Origin: an uncultured Sulfolobales archaeon
Lineage (GTDB): Archaea; Thermoproteota; Thermoprotei_A; Sulfolobales; NBVN01
Direction: 5' to 3'
NCBI GenBank assembly: GCA_937949785.1
Contig: CALEDH010000009.1
Coordinates: forward strand, 62,001-126,000
Length of the DNA stretch: 64,000 bases
The notes under the pieces were generated by a model. The model had not been told where the DNA came from and ran no database searches. It saw only the letters and a program-made list of their open reading frames with translations. This document shows, one piece after another, positions 51,881 through 60,664 of the stretch. Each line of letters begins with the position of its first letter. Position 1 is the first letter of the stretch. A program made the position numbers and the translations under genes.

Positions 51881-52996
51881 TTAGAAATCAGGTGGGTTGA
51901 TGTATTCGTATACCTTATCAACTGCCTTCTCATATTTTCTCCTATGCTCGTTTAGGAATTTAACTAGCATATCTGAAGCTCTTAACTTACACTCACCGCA
52001 TAATATCCTACCAGTCCTACATTCGTAGTAGATCTTACTTAACTCACCATCATCTGGTACTAAGTGGTATGCATAGAATTCGTAGATAACGCATTTCTCT
52101 GGTTCACCGCCTAACCTTCTCTGCTCCTCAGCAGTGGCCCTACCGCCTGTGAAGGCATTCATCAATTTTTGAGAAGCTATCGCTGGGTCTTCATTTAACG
52201 TTATGTAGCTTTCAGGTCTTGACGAACTCATCTTACCTCCGTCTAGGCCTGACATAAATCTATGATATGTAGATGCTGGTGGTTTTAATCCGAACTCGCT
52301 CTCAAACCTTTGCGATAAATCCCTCGTCAGCCTTAGATGAGGGTCTTGATCAGGTCCTACAGGGACTAGGACATCCTTAAACCCTCCGAACTCCCTAAGC
52401 TGTGGGTGTAGTATGTCAGCTATCTGCGTAACGACTGACATCACCTTGCCTACCTCTAGGTCATCGCCGTATGCAGCCCTTAACTCGGCGAATGTTAACT
52501 TCCTGGAAATCATCTGAATTAATCTGTAGTACTTTGGGTGGTAATTAGATTGGAAGTAGAGATGTAGGTTGGACTTACTTAGCCCTAAAGCTATGTAGTT
52601 AGTTACGTAGTCATATAGTGCTAACTCTATGCTTTCCTTCCTGCCAATCTTCCTCACGGCATATGCTTCCACATCAGCTACTATTAAGAATATCCTAGCG
52701 CCAAGTCCTTGGTAGTAGATTATTTGGTCTATAAGCATTTTATGGCCGAAGTGCATCCTACCGCTAGGCATTAACCCAGTGACTACTGCGAATTCCTCAC
52801 CTCTCTTTAAGGCGTTTACAATGTTGTTGAAGTCTCTGTGACCAAATATAACACCTCTAACCATTAGTGGGTGCGGTTCTACAGCACTTTTAAGTTCGTC
52901 AACTACCTCGCTAAACGGTCTAATACCGAAGTACTGGAAGAGCTTCTCGTACTCCTTAATCATTACATGGGACCAAGGATCTATTCTGAACTCCAC
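51881..52996 (-). CDS. trpS: Tryptophanyl-tRNA synthetase
   Basis: A 371-residue archaeal TrpRS, class I. N-terminal RIDPWSHVMIKEYEKLF with FQYFGIRPF is characteristic, HIGH is SGRMHFGHKML and KMSKS is GGKMSSSRPES. The C-terminal part carries CGECK, which may bind zinc. It starts at GTG 52996. Convergent with the fusion gene and divergent from the KaiC-like gene. Confidence 0.95.
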   Translation of the reverse strand: MEFRIDPWSHVMIKEYEKLFQYFGIRPFSEVVDELKSAVEPHPLMVRGVIFGHRDFNNIVNALKRGEEFAVVTGLMPSGRMHFGHKMLIDQIIYYQGLGARIFLIVADVEAYAVRKIGRKESIELALYDYVTNYIALGLSKSNLHLYFQSNYHPKYYRLIQMISRKLTFAELRAAYGDDLEVGKVMSVVTQIADILHPQLREFGGFKDVLVPVGPDQDPHLRLTRDLSQRFESEFGLKPPASTYHRFMSGLDGGKMSSSRPESYITLNEDPAIASQKLMNAFTGGRATAEEQRRLGGEPEKCVIYEFYAYHLVPDDGELSKIYYECRTGRILCGECKLRASDMLVKFLNEHRRKYEKAVDKVYEYINPPDF

Positions 52997-53068
52997 AATA
53001 GGTATCGCCTGAAATATGGTTATAGCATACCTTTTAAGATTTTATTGTGTTAAGTTATTAGGGTTTAA

Positions 53069-54400
53069 TTGTTGAAGGATTTAATCAGGGTTGGTACTGG
53101 TGTTAAGTTACTTGATGATGGTTTAGAGGGCGGGGTGCCTAAGGGTAGTTGGGTAGTAATAACTGGTGAGCCAGGTACCGGGAAGTCAATACTCTGCATG
53201 CATTACGCCTACGCAGGTCTGATGGTAGGCGACCCCGTCATATACGTAACCACTGAGGCGGAGTTTAGGGATGTGGTGAGGCAGGCAAGGCAGTTTAACA
53301 TTAACTTCGAGGAATTTAATAGTTACTACTTAGGTGATGAGAGGCCTGAGAAACCTCCTCAACTCGTAGTTATAGACATCTTCAGCCTACTTAAGACTGC
53401 TAAGCAGTTAAGTGCGGAGGCTGAGGAGCTTGAGAGGAAGAGGAGGTATGCAGCGTTGGATATAGAGACCCTAATAGCAGCAGTTAATGAGGCGTATAGG
53501 GTGTTAGGGCTTGTAGATGAGAGGCATAAATCACCTTTAAAACACGTTAGGTTAGTTGTGGATAGCATATCTGCGTTCTGGGCTGATAAACCTGCGATGG
53601 CCAGGAAGTACTCCTACCAATTTAAAATAGCTACGCATAGGGAGAACGTCACCGCACTACTGGTAAGTCAGTATGCCATGACGACTAAGTCAGTAACTGC
53701 AGACTCTAAAGTAATTGTTAAGACCTTAAATGAGGTAAGAGTGCTACCTGTAGGTGACCTCTTCCTAGAACTTAAAACGTCTAACGGATTAGTACGCACT
53801 AGTAATTACGAGGTCGTAAATGTGGATGGCATCTACACGCCGTCATTAGGTGATGACCTAACAATTAGGTGGTGCGGGGTTTACTCTTTAATTAGGTCGA
53901 GGTGTGATAGCCCAATATATGAGGTAGTATTAGATGGTGGAGGTAGGTTGGAATTAACTGGAGACCACGCACTCTACATAGTTAAGAACGGCTCTGTAGA
54001 ACCTATTGAAACACGTATGTTAAGGCCTGGAGACCTTGTCGTAGGCAGTGATGGGGACCTACTTAAAGATTTAAGTAATGGACTTGAAGTTGATGTCAGA
54101 CCTATCAGAGTTGTAGGTATTAATCGAATAGCTAATGCACAGCAATACGTCTACGACTTATCAGTAGATCCCTACGAAAACTACGTCGTAAATGGTGTAG
54201 TAGTTCATAACTCAACATTTGGCTTCGGATTAGAACATATAGCTGATGGAATACTCCACCTATGGATGGATAACGTGGAGGACGTTAAAGAGGTGCGTAG
54301 ATACTTAATAGTTAAGAAGATGAGGATAACTAATCACTTCAGAGGTACTTATAGGGTTGAGATAGTACCTAATAAGGGGATGGTACTAACGAAGATGTAA
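53069..54400 (+). CDS. KaiC/RadA-like RecA-family ATPase, interrupted by a mini-intein
   Basis: A precursor of 443 residues, encoding a mature RecA-fold ATPase of about 269 residues after splicing. The Walker A motif is GEPGTGKS (33-40), Walker B is LVVDSISAFW, and a second conserved region, TALLVSQYAMTTK joined to STFGFGLEHIADG, is split by the intein. It belongs to the archaeal RAD55/KaiC-domain single-domain proteins (signalling or DNA-repair associated, no defined role). The start is TTG 53069 or 53072. Without splicing the protein would have a 174-residue interruption in its core, so intein activity is presumably needed. Confidence 0.9.
   Translation: MLKDLIRVGTGVKLLDDGLEGGVPKGSWVVITGEPGTGKSILCMHYAYAGLMVGDPVIYVTTEAEFRDVVRQARQFNINFEEFNSYYLGDERPEKPPQLVVIDIFSLLKTAKQLSAEAEELERKRRYAALDIETLIAAVNEAYRVLGLVDERHKSPLKHVRLVVDSISAFWADKPAMARKYSYQFKIATHRENVTALLVSQYAMTTKSVTADSKVIVKTLNEVRVLPVGDLFLELKTSNGLVRTSNYEVVNVDGIYTPSLGDDLTIRWCGVYSLIRSRCDSPIYEVVLDGGGRLELTGDHALYIVKNGSVEPIETRMLRPGDLVVGSDGDLLKDLSNGLEVDVRPIRVVGINRIANAQQYVYDLSVDPYENYVVNGVVVHNSTFGFGLEHIADGILHLWMDNVEDVKEVRRYLIVKKMRITNHFRGTYRVEIVPNKGMVLTKM
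53690..54211 (+). mobile_element. Mini-intein (Ser1, C-terminal His-Asn, no endonuclease)
   Basis: Codons S208 to N381 of the precursor (174 residues). Block A is SVTADSKVIV starting at Ser1; block B is LELTGDHALYIV with its TxxH; block F is VYDLSVDPYENYVVNG; block G is VVVHN followed by Ser+1 of the C-extein. The 60-residue stretch between B and F has no LAGLIDADG motif, so it cannot home by itself. Removing it joins SQYAMTTK to STFGFGLEHIADG, which reads as normal KaiC-family sequence. Confidence 0.88.
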
Positions 54401-54568
54401 CGTAGGTCTGTATATTAGAGTTCCAATACCTTAAATAGTTAAAATAAAATCGATAATTAATGTTACTAACTAACTTCTAAAAGCGTTATGATGGGGGGTT
54501 AACGCTTAACGGATGTGATGAAGTACTAATTAACACTATTAGAACTGTATCCGTAACCATAGATATGG

Positions 54569-54643
54569 TGGGCCCGCGGGGATTTGAACCCCGGACCCCC
54601 CGGTTATCAGCCGGGTGCTCTAACCAGGCTGAGCTACGGGCCC
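54569..54643 (-). tRNA. tRNA-Ile (GAU)
   Basis: Cloverleaf on the minus strand: acceptor GGGCCCG/CGGGCCC, D-arm with GCTCAGCCTGGTTAGAGC, anticodon loop CTGATAA giving anticodon GAT, T-arm with TTCAAAT. No intron. CCA is encoded at 54566-54568. Confidence 0.93.
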
Positions 54644-54756
54644 TTAAAATCACTTACCACTAACTTATTAAATCTTTTTCAACTTCTGACCAGGTAGGGT
54701 AAGTAGGTTTATTTTCTGGACGTCCATCTTTAACGTGCCGTCCCGAATTATCTGTG

Positions 54757-57159
54757 TTACGGCCTCCACTTACTTAGTTGGTAACTGCTTAGCGTTACTG
54801 TTATAGAGCTTAATGCCATAGCTGCTGCAGCCATTTCAGGTCTTAGTGTTAGTCCTGCATGCGTTAGTATGCCTGCTGCTATGGGGATTAAAGTTATGTT
54901 ATATATGAAGGCCCAGAATAGGTTGAAGTATATCCTATTTCTTACCTTCTTAGCTACTCTAACTAGTACTGGGATTTTCCTTAAATCACCTTGTATTAGT
55001 ATTATATCACCTGCTTCCTTACTTATATCCGCTCCCGTACCTACAGCTACTCCTATATCTGCTTTTGATATGCTTGGAGCATCGTTAATACCATCTCCAA
55101 CCATCATTACCTTATAACCCTTCCTCTGAAATTCTTTAATTAACTCGCTCTTAGCTTCGGGGTCTAACTCGTAGTACACCTCATCAATCCCTACCCTAGC
55201 TGCTATGTTCTTAGCTACTTCTGCCCTATCCCCTGTCAGCATAACTGTTTTCAAACCGATTTCCTTAAGCGTTCTTATAGCTTCCTCAACACCTTCTTTA
55301 ACCCTATCCCCTACACCTATAATCCCTACAAGCTTCGAACCCTTTGAAACATATATTACTGTAATACCGTTACCTACGAGTTTTAAGGCACTTTCTTCTA
55401 GGATATCAGTATTAACTTCAAATCCCTTCATGAGTTTAGCGTTCCCAACACATACGCTCTCACCATCAACCGTAGCTACTACCCCCATACCTACTATGGA
55501 TTCAAAGCTTTCAGGATCCTTAGGATATGAGCCGAACCTATTCTTAAACTCCTCAACTATAGCCTTAGCTATTGGATGTTCACCCCACTTCTCAGCCCTA
55601 GCAGCTAATCCTATAACATCGTCCTCACTATAGCCTGGGGCTGGTAGTGTGGAGGTAACGTAAGGTATCCCAACAGTTAACGTCCCAGTCTTATCGAAGG
55701 CAACTAATTCAACATCACTGGCTTTCTCAACAGCTATAACGTTCCTCACAATTATACCTTCCCGAACCGCGACGTTTACCCCTGCAACTACGGCTGTCGG
55801 AGTAGCTAATCCTAAGGCACATGGACATGCTACTAGTAAGACTGAAGCAGTGTATATTAAAGATGTTTCTAAGCTACTACCAACGATTAAGTACCATGAG
55901 GTAAACGTAAGTAGTGCTACTGAGATGGTTATCCAGGTGAACCAACCAGCTACCCTATCTACGGTTTTTTGAATACTTAATTTCCCGGCCTGAGCTTGGG
56001 AAACTAGCTTAGCGATCTGAGCTAAGGTGGTTTCCCCTCCAACTCTAGTAGTTATTACTTGGAGCCAGCCCTCAACTACTAACGAACCAGCATGTACCGG
56101 GCTCCCTACGTTTTTCACCTTCGGGATTAACTCCCCGGTTAGCATGCTTTCATCAACGTAGGCACCTCCCTTAACAACTATACCGTCTACTGGTACTCTC
56201 TCACCTTGCCTCACAATAACTAGGTCACCAACCACTACATCGTTTACCTTAACCCTAACCTCACGTCCCCCCCTTAAAACGTTAGCTTCCTGAGGATTCA
56301 TGTTAACGAGCTTCTTAACGGCTTCGCCAGCACTATACTTAATCCTAGCCTCTAAGTACCTCCCAGTAATTACGAAGGCTGTTATGAGGACTGCAGCTTC
56401 GTAGTAGACCTCACCTACTATAAGGCCTACAGTCACTGCAAGACTGTAGATGTATATAGACCCAGTACCTAAGGCAACTAAGGTATCCATATTAGCAACT
56501 CTATTTTTAAAGGCTCTAAAAGCACCTGTAAATAACCCCCTACCCGGAAATAACATGATTATAGTGCTACCTATGAGGCCTGCATATATGTGTAGGTGTG
56601 CTGGGACGATGTCTAGAAACATGTAGCCGACCATGAAGATCATTAACGTTAAACCTATAGATAATGAAGTTATAGACCATCTAAGCATTGAGTTTAACTC
56701 CGTAGTGCTGAACTCGTTTAAACTAACCTCAGACTTTATGGATGCCTTATAGCCTAATCCTGTGAGGGCTTTCATCAAGTCTTCAACACCTACGGTCTCC
56801 GGGTTAATGTAAACTAGTAATACTTTATTGAGATGTGATGCGTTGGCATCTATAATACCTGGTATCTTCCTAAGCTTAGACTCAACGATAGACTCATCAT
56901 CTATGGATGTCATGTTATCAACTCTGAGAACTACCTCCTTCTTATATACGTCGTAGCCAGCATTTCTAACAGCTCTAACTATATCTTTAAGGGTAGTTCT
57001 CAACGTGTCATAGGATACTAGTGCCTCATTAGAAGCTAGGTTAGCCTTAACGCTGACAACACCGTTAAGACCTCCTACAACCCTCTCTATCGTAAGCACA
57101 CATGTAGCGCAGTGCATCCCAACAATCTTAAGCTTCTCAGTCACAACTGACTTACTCAT
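54757..57159 (-). CDS. copA: Copper/heavy-metal P1B-type ATPase
   Basis: An 800-residue metal-exporting ATPase. The first HMA domain has GMHCATCV; a second HMA-like domain (residues 77-145) has lost its CxxC, reading VDNMTSIDDES. The ion-binding membrane helix carries VACPCALGLATP, the phosphorylation site is FDKTGTLTVG, and HPIAKAI and VGDGINDAPS follow. CPC with a GMxCxxC domain points to Cu(I). A tiny YHS-domain gene lies upstream on the same strand, probably co-transcribed. Confidence 0.94.
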   Translation of the reverse strand: MSKSVVTEKLKIVGMHCATCVLTIERVVGGLNGVVSVKANLASNEALVSYDTLRTTLKDIVRAVRNAGYDVYKKEVVLRVDNMTSIDDESIVESKLRKIPGIIDANASHLNKVLLVYINPETVGVEDLMKALTGLGYKASIKSEVSLNEFSTTELNSMLRWSITSLSIGLTLMIFMVGYMFLDIVPAHLHIYAGLIGSTIIMLFPGRGLFTGAFRAFKNRVANMDTLVALGTGSIYIYSLAVTVGLIVGEVYYEAAVLITAFVITGRYLEARIKYSAGEAVKKLVNMNPQEANVLRGGREVRVKVNDVVVGDLVIVRQGERVPVDGIVVKGGAYVDESMLTGELIPKVKNVGSPVHAGSLVVEGWLQVITTRVGGETTLAQIAKLVSQAQAGKLSIQKTVDRVAGWFTWITISVALLTFTSWYLIVGSSLETSLIYTASVLLVACPCALGLATPTAVVAGVNVAVREGIIVRNVIAVEKASDVELVAFDKTGTLTVGIPYVTSTLPAPGYSEDDVIGLAARAEKWGEHPIAKAIVEEFKNRFGSYPKDPESFESIVGMGVVATVDGESVCVGNAKLMKGFEVNTDILEESALKLVGNGITVIYVSKGSKLVGIIGVGDRVKEGVEEAIRTLKEIGLKTVMLTGDRAEVAKNIAARVGIDEVYYELDPEAKSELIKEFQRKGYKVMMVGDGINDAPSISKADIGVAVGTGADISKEAGDIILIQGDLRKIPVLVRVAKKVRNRIYFNLFWAFIYNITLIPIAAGILTHAGLTLRPEMAAAAMALSSITVTLSSYQLSKWRP

Positions 57160-57252
57160 CTAACCTACCAAGCTATAACATAGTTATAAGGTTAAAATCT
57201 CTACACTACTTAACACTCCTTAGGTCTTAATTAAGTACGCTGTGATAATGAC

Positions 57253-57408
57253 CTAATGACCTTTAGGACCTTGGGTTAGGTAGTACTCAGGGTTTTCTTC
57301 AAAACGTCTTTTACATGAATCGGAGCAGAAGTAGTACAACTTACCCTTATAGACAGCCTTAAGTTTAGTTGTTGAAACCTCCATACCGCACACCGGGTCT
57401 ACAGGCAA
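57253..57408 (-). CDS. 51-residue YHS-domain (TRASH-like) metal protein
   Basis: Not a long ORF, but the minus-strand frame from TTG 57408 reads PVDPVCGMEVSTTKLKAVY, then GKLYYFCSDSCKRRFEENPEYY and a short tail to a stop at 57253-57255. This is a complete YHS domain, with Cys in VCGM and FCSDSC to bind Cu or another soft metal. Such proteins act as metal chaperones or sit beside CopA-type pumps. It is 93 bp upstream of copA on the same strand. Start choice rests on the TTG just before the domain. Confidence 0.82.
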   Translation of the reverse strand: MPVDPVCGMEVSTTKLKAVYKGKLYYFCSDSCKRRFEENPEYYLTQGPKGH

Positions 57409-57513
57409 CTAATCCACCGAGAACCTATCTGAGGTCTAACTTAAATCTTTATTTGAGTGATGAAGACCTTATTTAGCAAATCATAGGACTTACAGTAAAT
57501 ATTGGTAGTGTGG

Positions 57514-57588
57514 TGCCGCGGCCGGGATTTGAACCCGGGTCACGGGCTCGAAAGGCCCGCATACTTGACCGGGCTATACTACCGCGGC
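57514..57588 (-). tRNA. tRNA-Glu (UUC)
   Basis: Cloverleaf on the minus strand: acceptor GCCGCGG/CCGCGGC, anticodon stem CGGGC/GCCCG with loop CTTTCGA, anticodon TTC; T-arm with TTCAAAT. No intron. CCA is encoded at 57511-57513. Its U34 is a likely substrate class for the neighbouring Elp3 pathway. Confidence 0.93.
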
Positions 57589-57662
57589 ATCCGTTACTGT
57601 ATAGAGGGTGGTTGACTTATTAAGGTTTTAGTTTTTAATTGAAATTCCCTTATACTAATTAG

Positions 57663-59114
57663 ATGGTAATGAGTGCTATAATTGAGGGGTTGAGGAGGTA
57701 TAGGAAGCCCTCTAGAATACTTTCAGGTGTTACCATAGTTGCTGTTATGACTAAGCCTTATCCATGTCCTCATGGTAGATGTGCTTACTGTCCTGGAGGA
57801 CCTGAGGTAGGTACGCCTCAGAGCTACTATGGTGAGGAACCTGCTTTGATGAGGGCTTTAAGAGTTGATTATGATCCATACGAGCAGGTTAGGGCTAGGT
57901 TAGACCAATATGTGTTATTAGGGTATAGGCCTAGTAAGGTTGACGTAATTGTTATGGGTGGTACGTTCACAGCCCTACCGGATTGGTATCAGGAATGGTT
58001 TATCACATCTATCTTCGAAGCTTTCAATAAGTACCCGGCAAGTAGGTCTGAGGGCTTACCGTCCTTAGAGGAAGCACATCTAAGGAATGAGACTGCTGAT
58101 ATTAGGGTGGTTGGGTTAACTTTTGAGACAAGACCTGACCAGATAAGTGAGGGAAGTATAGATAGGATGCTCTACTTAGGTGGGACTAGGGTCGAGTTAG
58201 GTGTTCAAAGCATATACGATGATGTGTTGAAGGTTGTTGAGAGAGGTCATACCGTTAAGGAAACCATTAAAGCTACTCAGCTCCTTAAGGACTCAGGCTT
58301 TAAGGTTGTCTACCATATAATGCCTGGACTTCCTGGGAGTGACTTCCAACGTGATTTAGATATGGTTAAGGAGTTATTTAGTAATGAGGACTTCAGGCCT
58401 GACATGCTTAAGATCTACCCAACATTAGTTGTTAGGGGTACGAAACTCTATGAGTGGTGGAGTAGAGGTATGTATAAGGCGTTAAGCGATGATGAAGTAG
58501 TTGAGCTAATATCTGAGATGTATCGCTACATACCTAAGTGGGTTAGGGTTATGAGGATTCAGAGGGACCTACCTGCTAAGTATATTGAGGCAGGACCTAG
58601 GAAGGGGAACTTACGTGAGCTCGTAGAGGTTAGAGCTTTAAGTAAGGGTATAAAGATTAACGAGATTAGGTTTAGAGAGGTTGGCAGGTCCTTATTTAGG
58701 GGTAGGAAATTAGAGAGCATAGAGTTATCTGTAACAGAGTATGAGGCAAGTGGTGGGGTAGAGGTATTCATAAGTGCTGAGGACCTAGTTAACGACGTGC
58801 TTATCGGGTTGTTAAGACTTCGTATGCCATCTGATAAGGCCTTCAGACCTGAAGTAGATAGTAGGACAGCTATTATTAGGGAGCTACATGTCTACGGACC
58901 TCAACTACCTGTAGGTGAGAGGCCAGAACCCCAGGATACACAGCACATAGGTGTTGGGGTTAAACTGCTTAGGAGGGCTGAGGAATTAGCTTCCAGTAAG
59001 TATGGTAGGAGTAAGATACTCATCCTATCAGGTGTTGGTGTTAGAGAATACTATAGGAAGTTAGGCTACTTTAGACGTCCTAACTCACCGTACATGGAGA
59101 AACTACTTACTTAA
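57663..59114 (+). CDS. elp3: Elp3 tRNA uridine(34) acetyltransferase (radical SAM + GNAT)
   Basis: A 483-residue Elp3, which adds carboxymethyl to wobble U34 of tRNA from acetyl-CoA. The N-terminal radical SAM domain has PYPCPHGRCAYCPGGPE (CX4CX2C) and VELGVQSIYDDVL; a C-terminal GNAT domain has QDTQHIGVGVKLLRRAEEL. ATG 57663 is about 30 nt after a TTTTTAATTG TATA-like stretch, so the message may be leaderless. It overlaps the convergent Trm9-like gene by 12 bp. Confidence 0.95.
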   Translation: MVMSAIIEGLRRYRKPSRILSGVTIVAVMTKPYPCPHGRCAYCPGGPEVGTPQSYYGEEPALMRALRVDYDPYEQVRARLDQYVLLGYRPSKVDVIVMGGTFTALPDWYQEWFITSIFEAFNKYPASRSEGLPSLEEAHLRNETADIRVVGLTFETRPDQISEGSIDRMLYLGGTRVELGVQSIYDDVLKVVERGHTVKETIKATQLLKDSGFKVVYHIMPGLPGSDFQRDLDMVKELFSNEDFRPDMLKIYPTLVVRGTKLYEWWSRGMYKALSDDEVVELISEMYRYIPKWVRVMRIQRDLPAKYIEAGPRKGNLRELVEVRALSKGIKINEIRFREVGRSLFRGRKLESIELSVTEYEASGGVEVFISAEDLVNDVLIGLLRLRMPSDKAFRPEVDSRTAIIRELHVYGPQLPVGERPEPQDTQHIGVGVKLLRRAEELASSKYGRSKILILSGVGVREYYRKLGYFRRPNSPYMEKLLT

Positions 59115-59831
59115 AACTACGTAGTAGTTTTCAGGCAGCACCCTTTTATGGGGGTTGTAAGTACCTGACTTAACGACCTTAAAGCCAATACTTCTTAAAT
59201 GCTTAACTATATCGGAGAGTCTGTAGATATGATAGTATCTTAGGTATGTACCACTCCTACTCCTCCAAGGAACTTGAATATCAAACAACTCGCTTAACTT
59301 CCTACGCATTAATAGTAAACCAATAAAGTTACGGGCCAACCTCCTAAGCACTGTAGGGTGTAGGGCAGCCCAAATAGTTATTAAGCCCTCACCACCAACT
59401 CTTAAAACCCTAAAACACTCCCTAAACACGATATCTAAATGTCTAGGATGTACGTGGTTTATAGAAGCTACGTACATAGCCCTATCAATGGATTCAGACC
59501 TGAGGGGGAGGTACCTCATATCAGCTTGAACTACATCGACATAGGAGATGAGTTCGTTACCACCATACCTAACTACTAACGCCTTAACTACCTCCAACAT
59601 CCTATAGGATAGATCAACACATACTAACCTAGACTTAGAACCTAATACGTAGGCCAACCCATTATGGCACGGACCGCAGCCAACATCAACAACCCAACCG
59701 CTACAGCTGGACAACTCCTTAACAACATCCCAAGCCCTAACCCTAAAACCTGAGTAACCATAAGCTATAGAGTCGTAAGCCCTCATCAACCCCTCATAAA
59801 CCTCCAACTCATCCACCAACAAACCCACCAA
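59103..59831 (-). CDS. Trm9-like SAM-dependent methyltransferase
   Basis: A 242-residue class I methyltransferase. The SAM loop is VVDVGCGPCHNGLAY, then LVCVDLSYRML and VQADMRYLPLR. The C-terminal IQVPWRSRSG with YLRYYHIYRLSDIVKHL resembles Trm9/ALKBH8, which methylates the carboxymethyl group on U34 to give mcm5U. It is convergent with elp3, whose product makes the substrate; the two 3' ends overlap by 12 bp. A generic small-molecule methyltransferase is the alternative. The start is TTG 59831 or GTG 59828. Confidence 0.8.
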   Translation of the reverse strand: MVGLLVDELEVYEGLMRAYDSIAYGYSGFRVRAWDVVKELSSCSGWVVDVGCGPCHNGLAYVLGSKSRLVCVDLSYRMLEVVKALVVRYGGNELISYVDVVQADMRYLPLRSESIDRAMYVASINHVHPRHLDIVFRECFRVLRVGGEGLITIWAALHPTVLRRLARNFIGLLLMRRKLSELFDIQVPWRSRSGTYLRYYHIYRLSDIVKHLRSIGFKVVKSGTYNPHKRVLPENYYVVLSK

Positions 59832-60286
59832 CCTTAAACCACTGTCAGATAGTTAACATACCTTAAAACTATTCAACCCATGCCGTGTTAGACGGGCTGC
59901 ACGCACTTATGAAAATAGTTTAAGGTAGGGTTCATCATTAATGTTAACTTAAAAACCATGTTAGGCTGTCCGACGTCCTAGGTTTCCGAAGAGTTTTTCA
60001 GTGTGATTAGCTTCACATCCCTCCCTATCTTAATTAGTCTCAGATAGGTGACACGCATCGACCCACATCCTAAAAAGAGTTAATGTAGTAGTTGATAAAG
60101 GAGTTATAGGCTTAGGCGCGGAAAGCTCTGGAGAAGGTTACGGTGGTTTGACGTTAACGTTATAGAGCTGAGTCACGGCCTGACCAGTAGAAGACCGAGT
60201 TATCCTAGGTGCTTACTAGTTACTAGTGGTGGGCTGGTGGTAGAACCGTCCTAAAGCGATATAGCCTGTATAAGTATGTGGAGTGA
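59832..60286 (+). other. Non-coding gap upstream of the flavodiiron remnant
   Basis: I see no complete gene. It may contain decayed upstream parts of the flavodiiron protein, but I cannot read a metallo-beta-lactamase domain in any frame. Confidence 0.35.
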
Positions 60287-60577
60287 TGCGGATGTCATGG
60301 TAAGAACGGATGGCTGAAGGGAATTGATGTAGCCTTCCATGACCTAGCCATAAATACATTTGGTGGTTTAGCTAAAGACCTCGCGGATTTAAAAGCTACT
60401 GTTCTAGGTACGTCAAAGCTTTTAGGTGGGGCTCACCCATTAGCTATTTACCCTACATATCTCTTTAAAGTACTACATCCATCGACGAAGCCCGCAGTTA
60501 TTCTGAGCTCCTACGGCTTGGTGGGGGTTCTAGTAGGAGAACATCTCTACTCGTTCAACTTCTCAACTTCCTTCTGA
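60287..60577 (+). pseudogene. C-terminal fragment of a flavodiiron protein (FprA/FDP)
   Basis: An open frame with no start codon, between an in-frame stop at 60284-60286 and TGA at 60575-60577. It reads WLKGIDVAFHDLAINTFGG, then LKATVLGTSKLLGGAHPLAI, YPTYLFKVLHPSTKPAVILS and SYGLVGVLVG. This is the flavodoxin domain of an archaeal flavodiiron (O2/NO reductase) protein, from its FMN loops through the SYGWGGGAV region, where the frame is degraded. The metallo-lactamase half is missing. It lies just upstream of sua5. Confidence 0.7.
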
Positions 60578-60664
60578 AGCTTTGACAACCTCACCTACAT
60601 GGAGGTTTTACTACTTAATAGGGTTTTAAAGTAGTTTTAAACGGTAGTCGGTAAGGTGTGGGCT

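Noticed and set aside
60060-60286. Search for the metallo-beta-lactamase half of the flavodiiron protein
   Set aside because: No frame shows the expected metal-ligand strings; the fragment seems to consist only of the C-terminal part.
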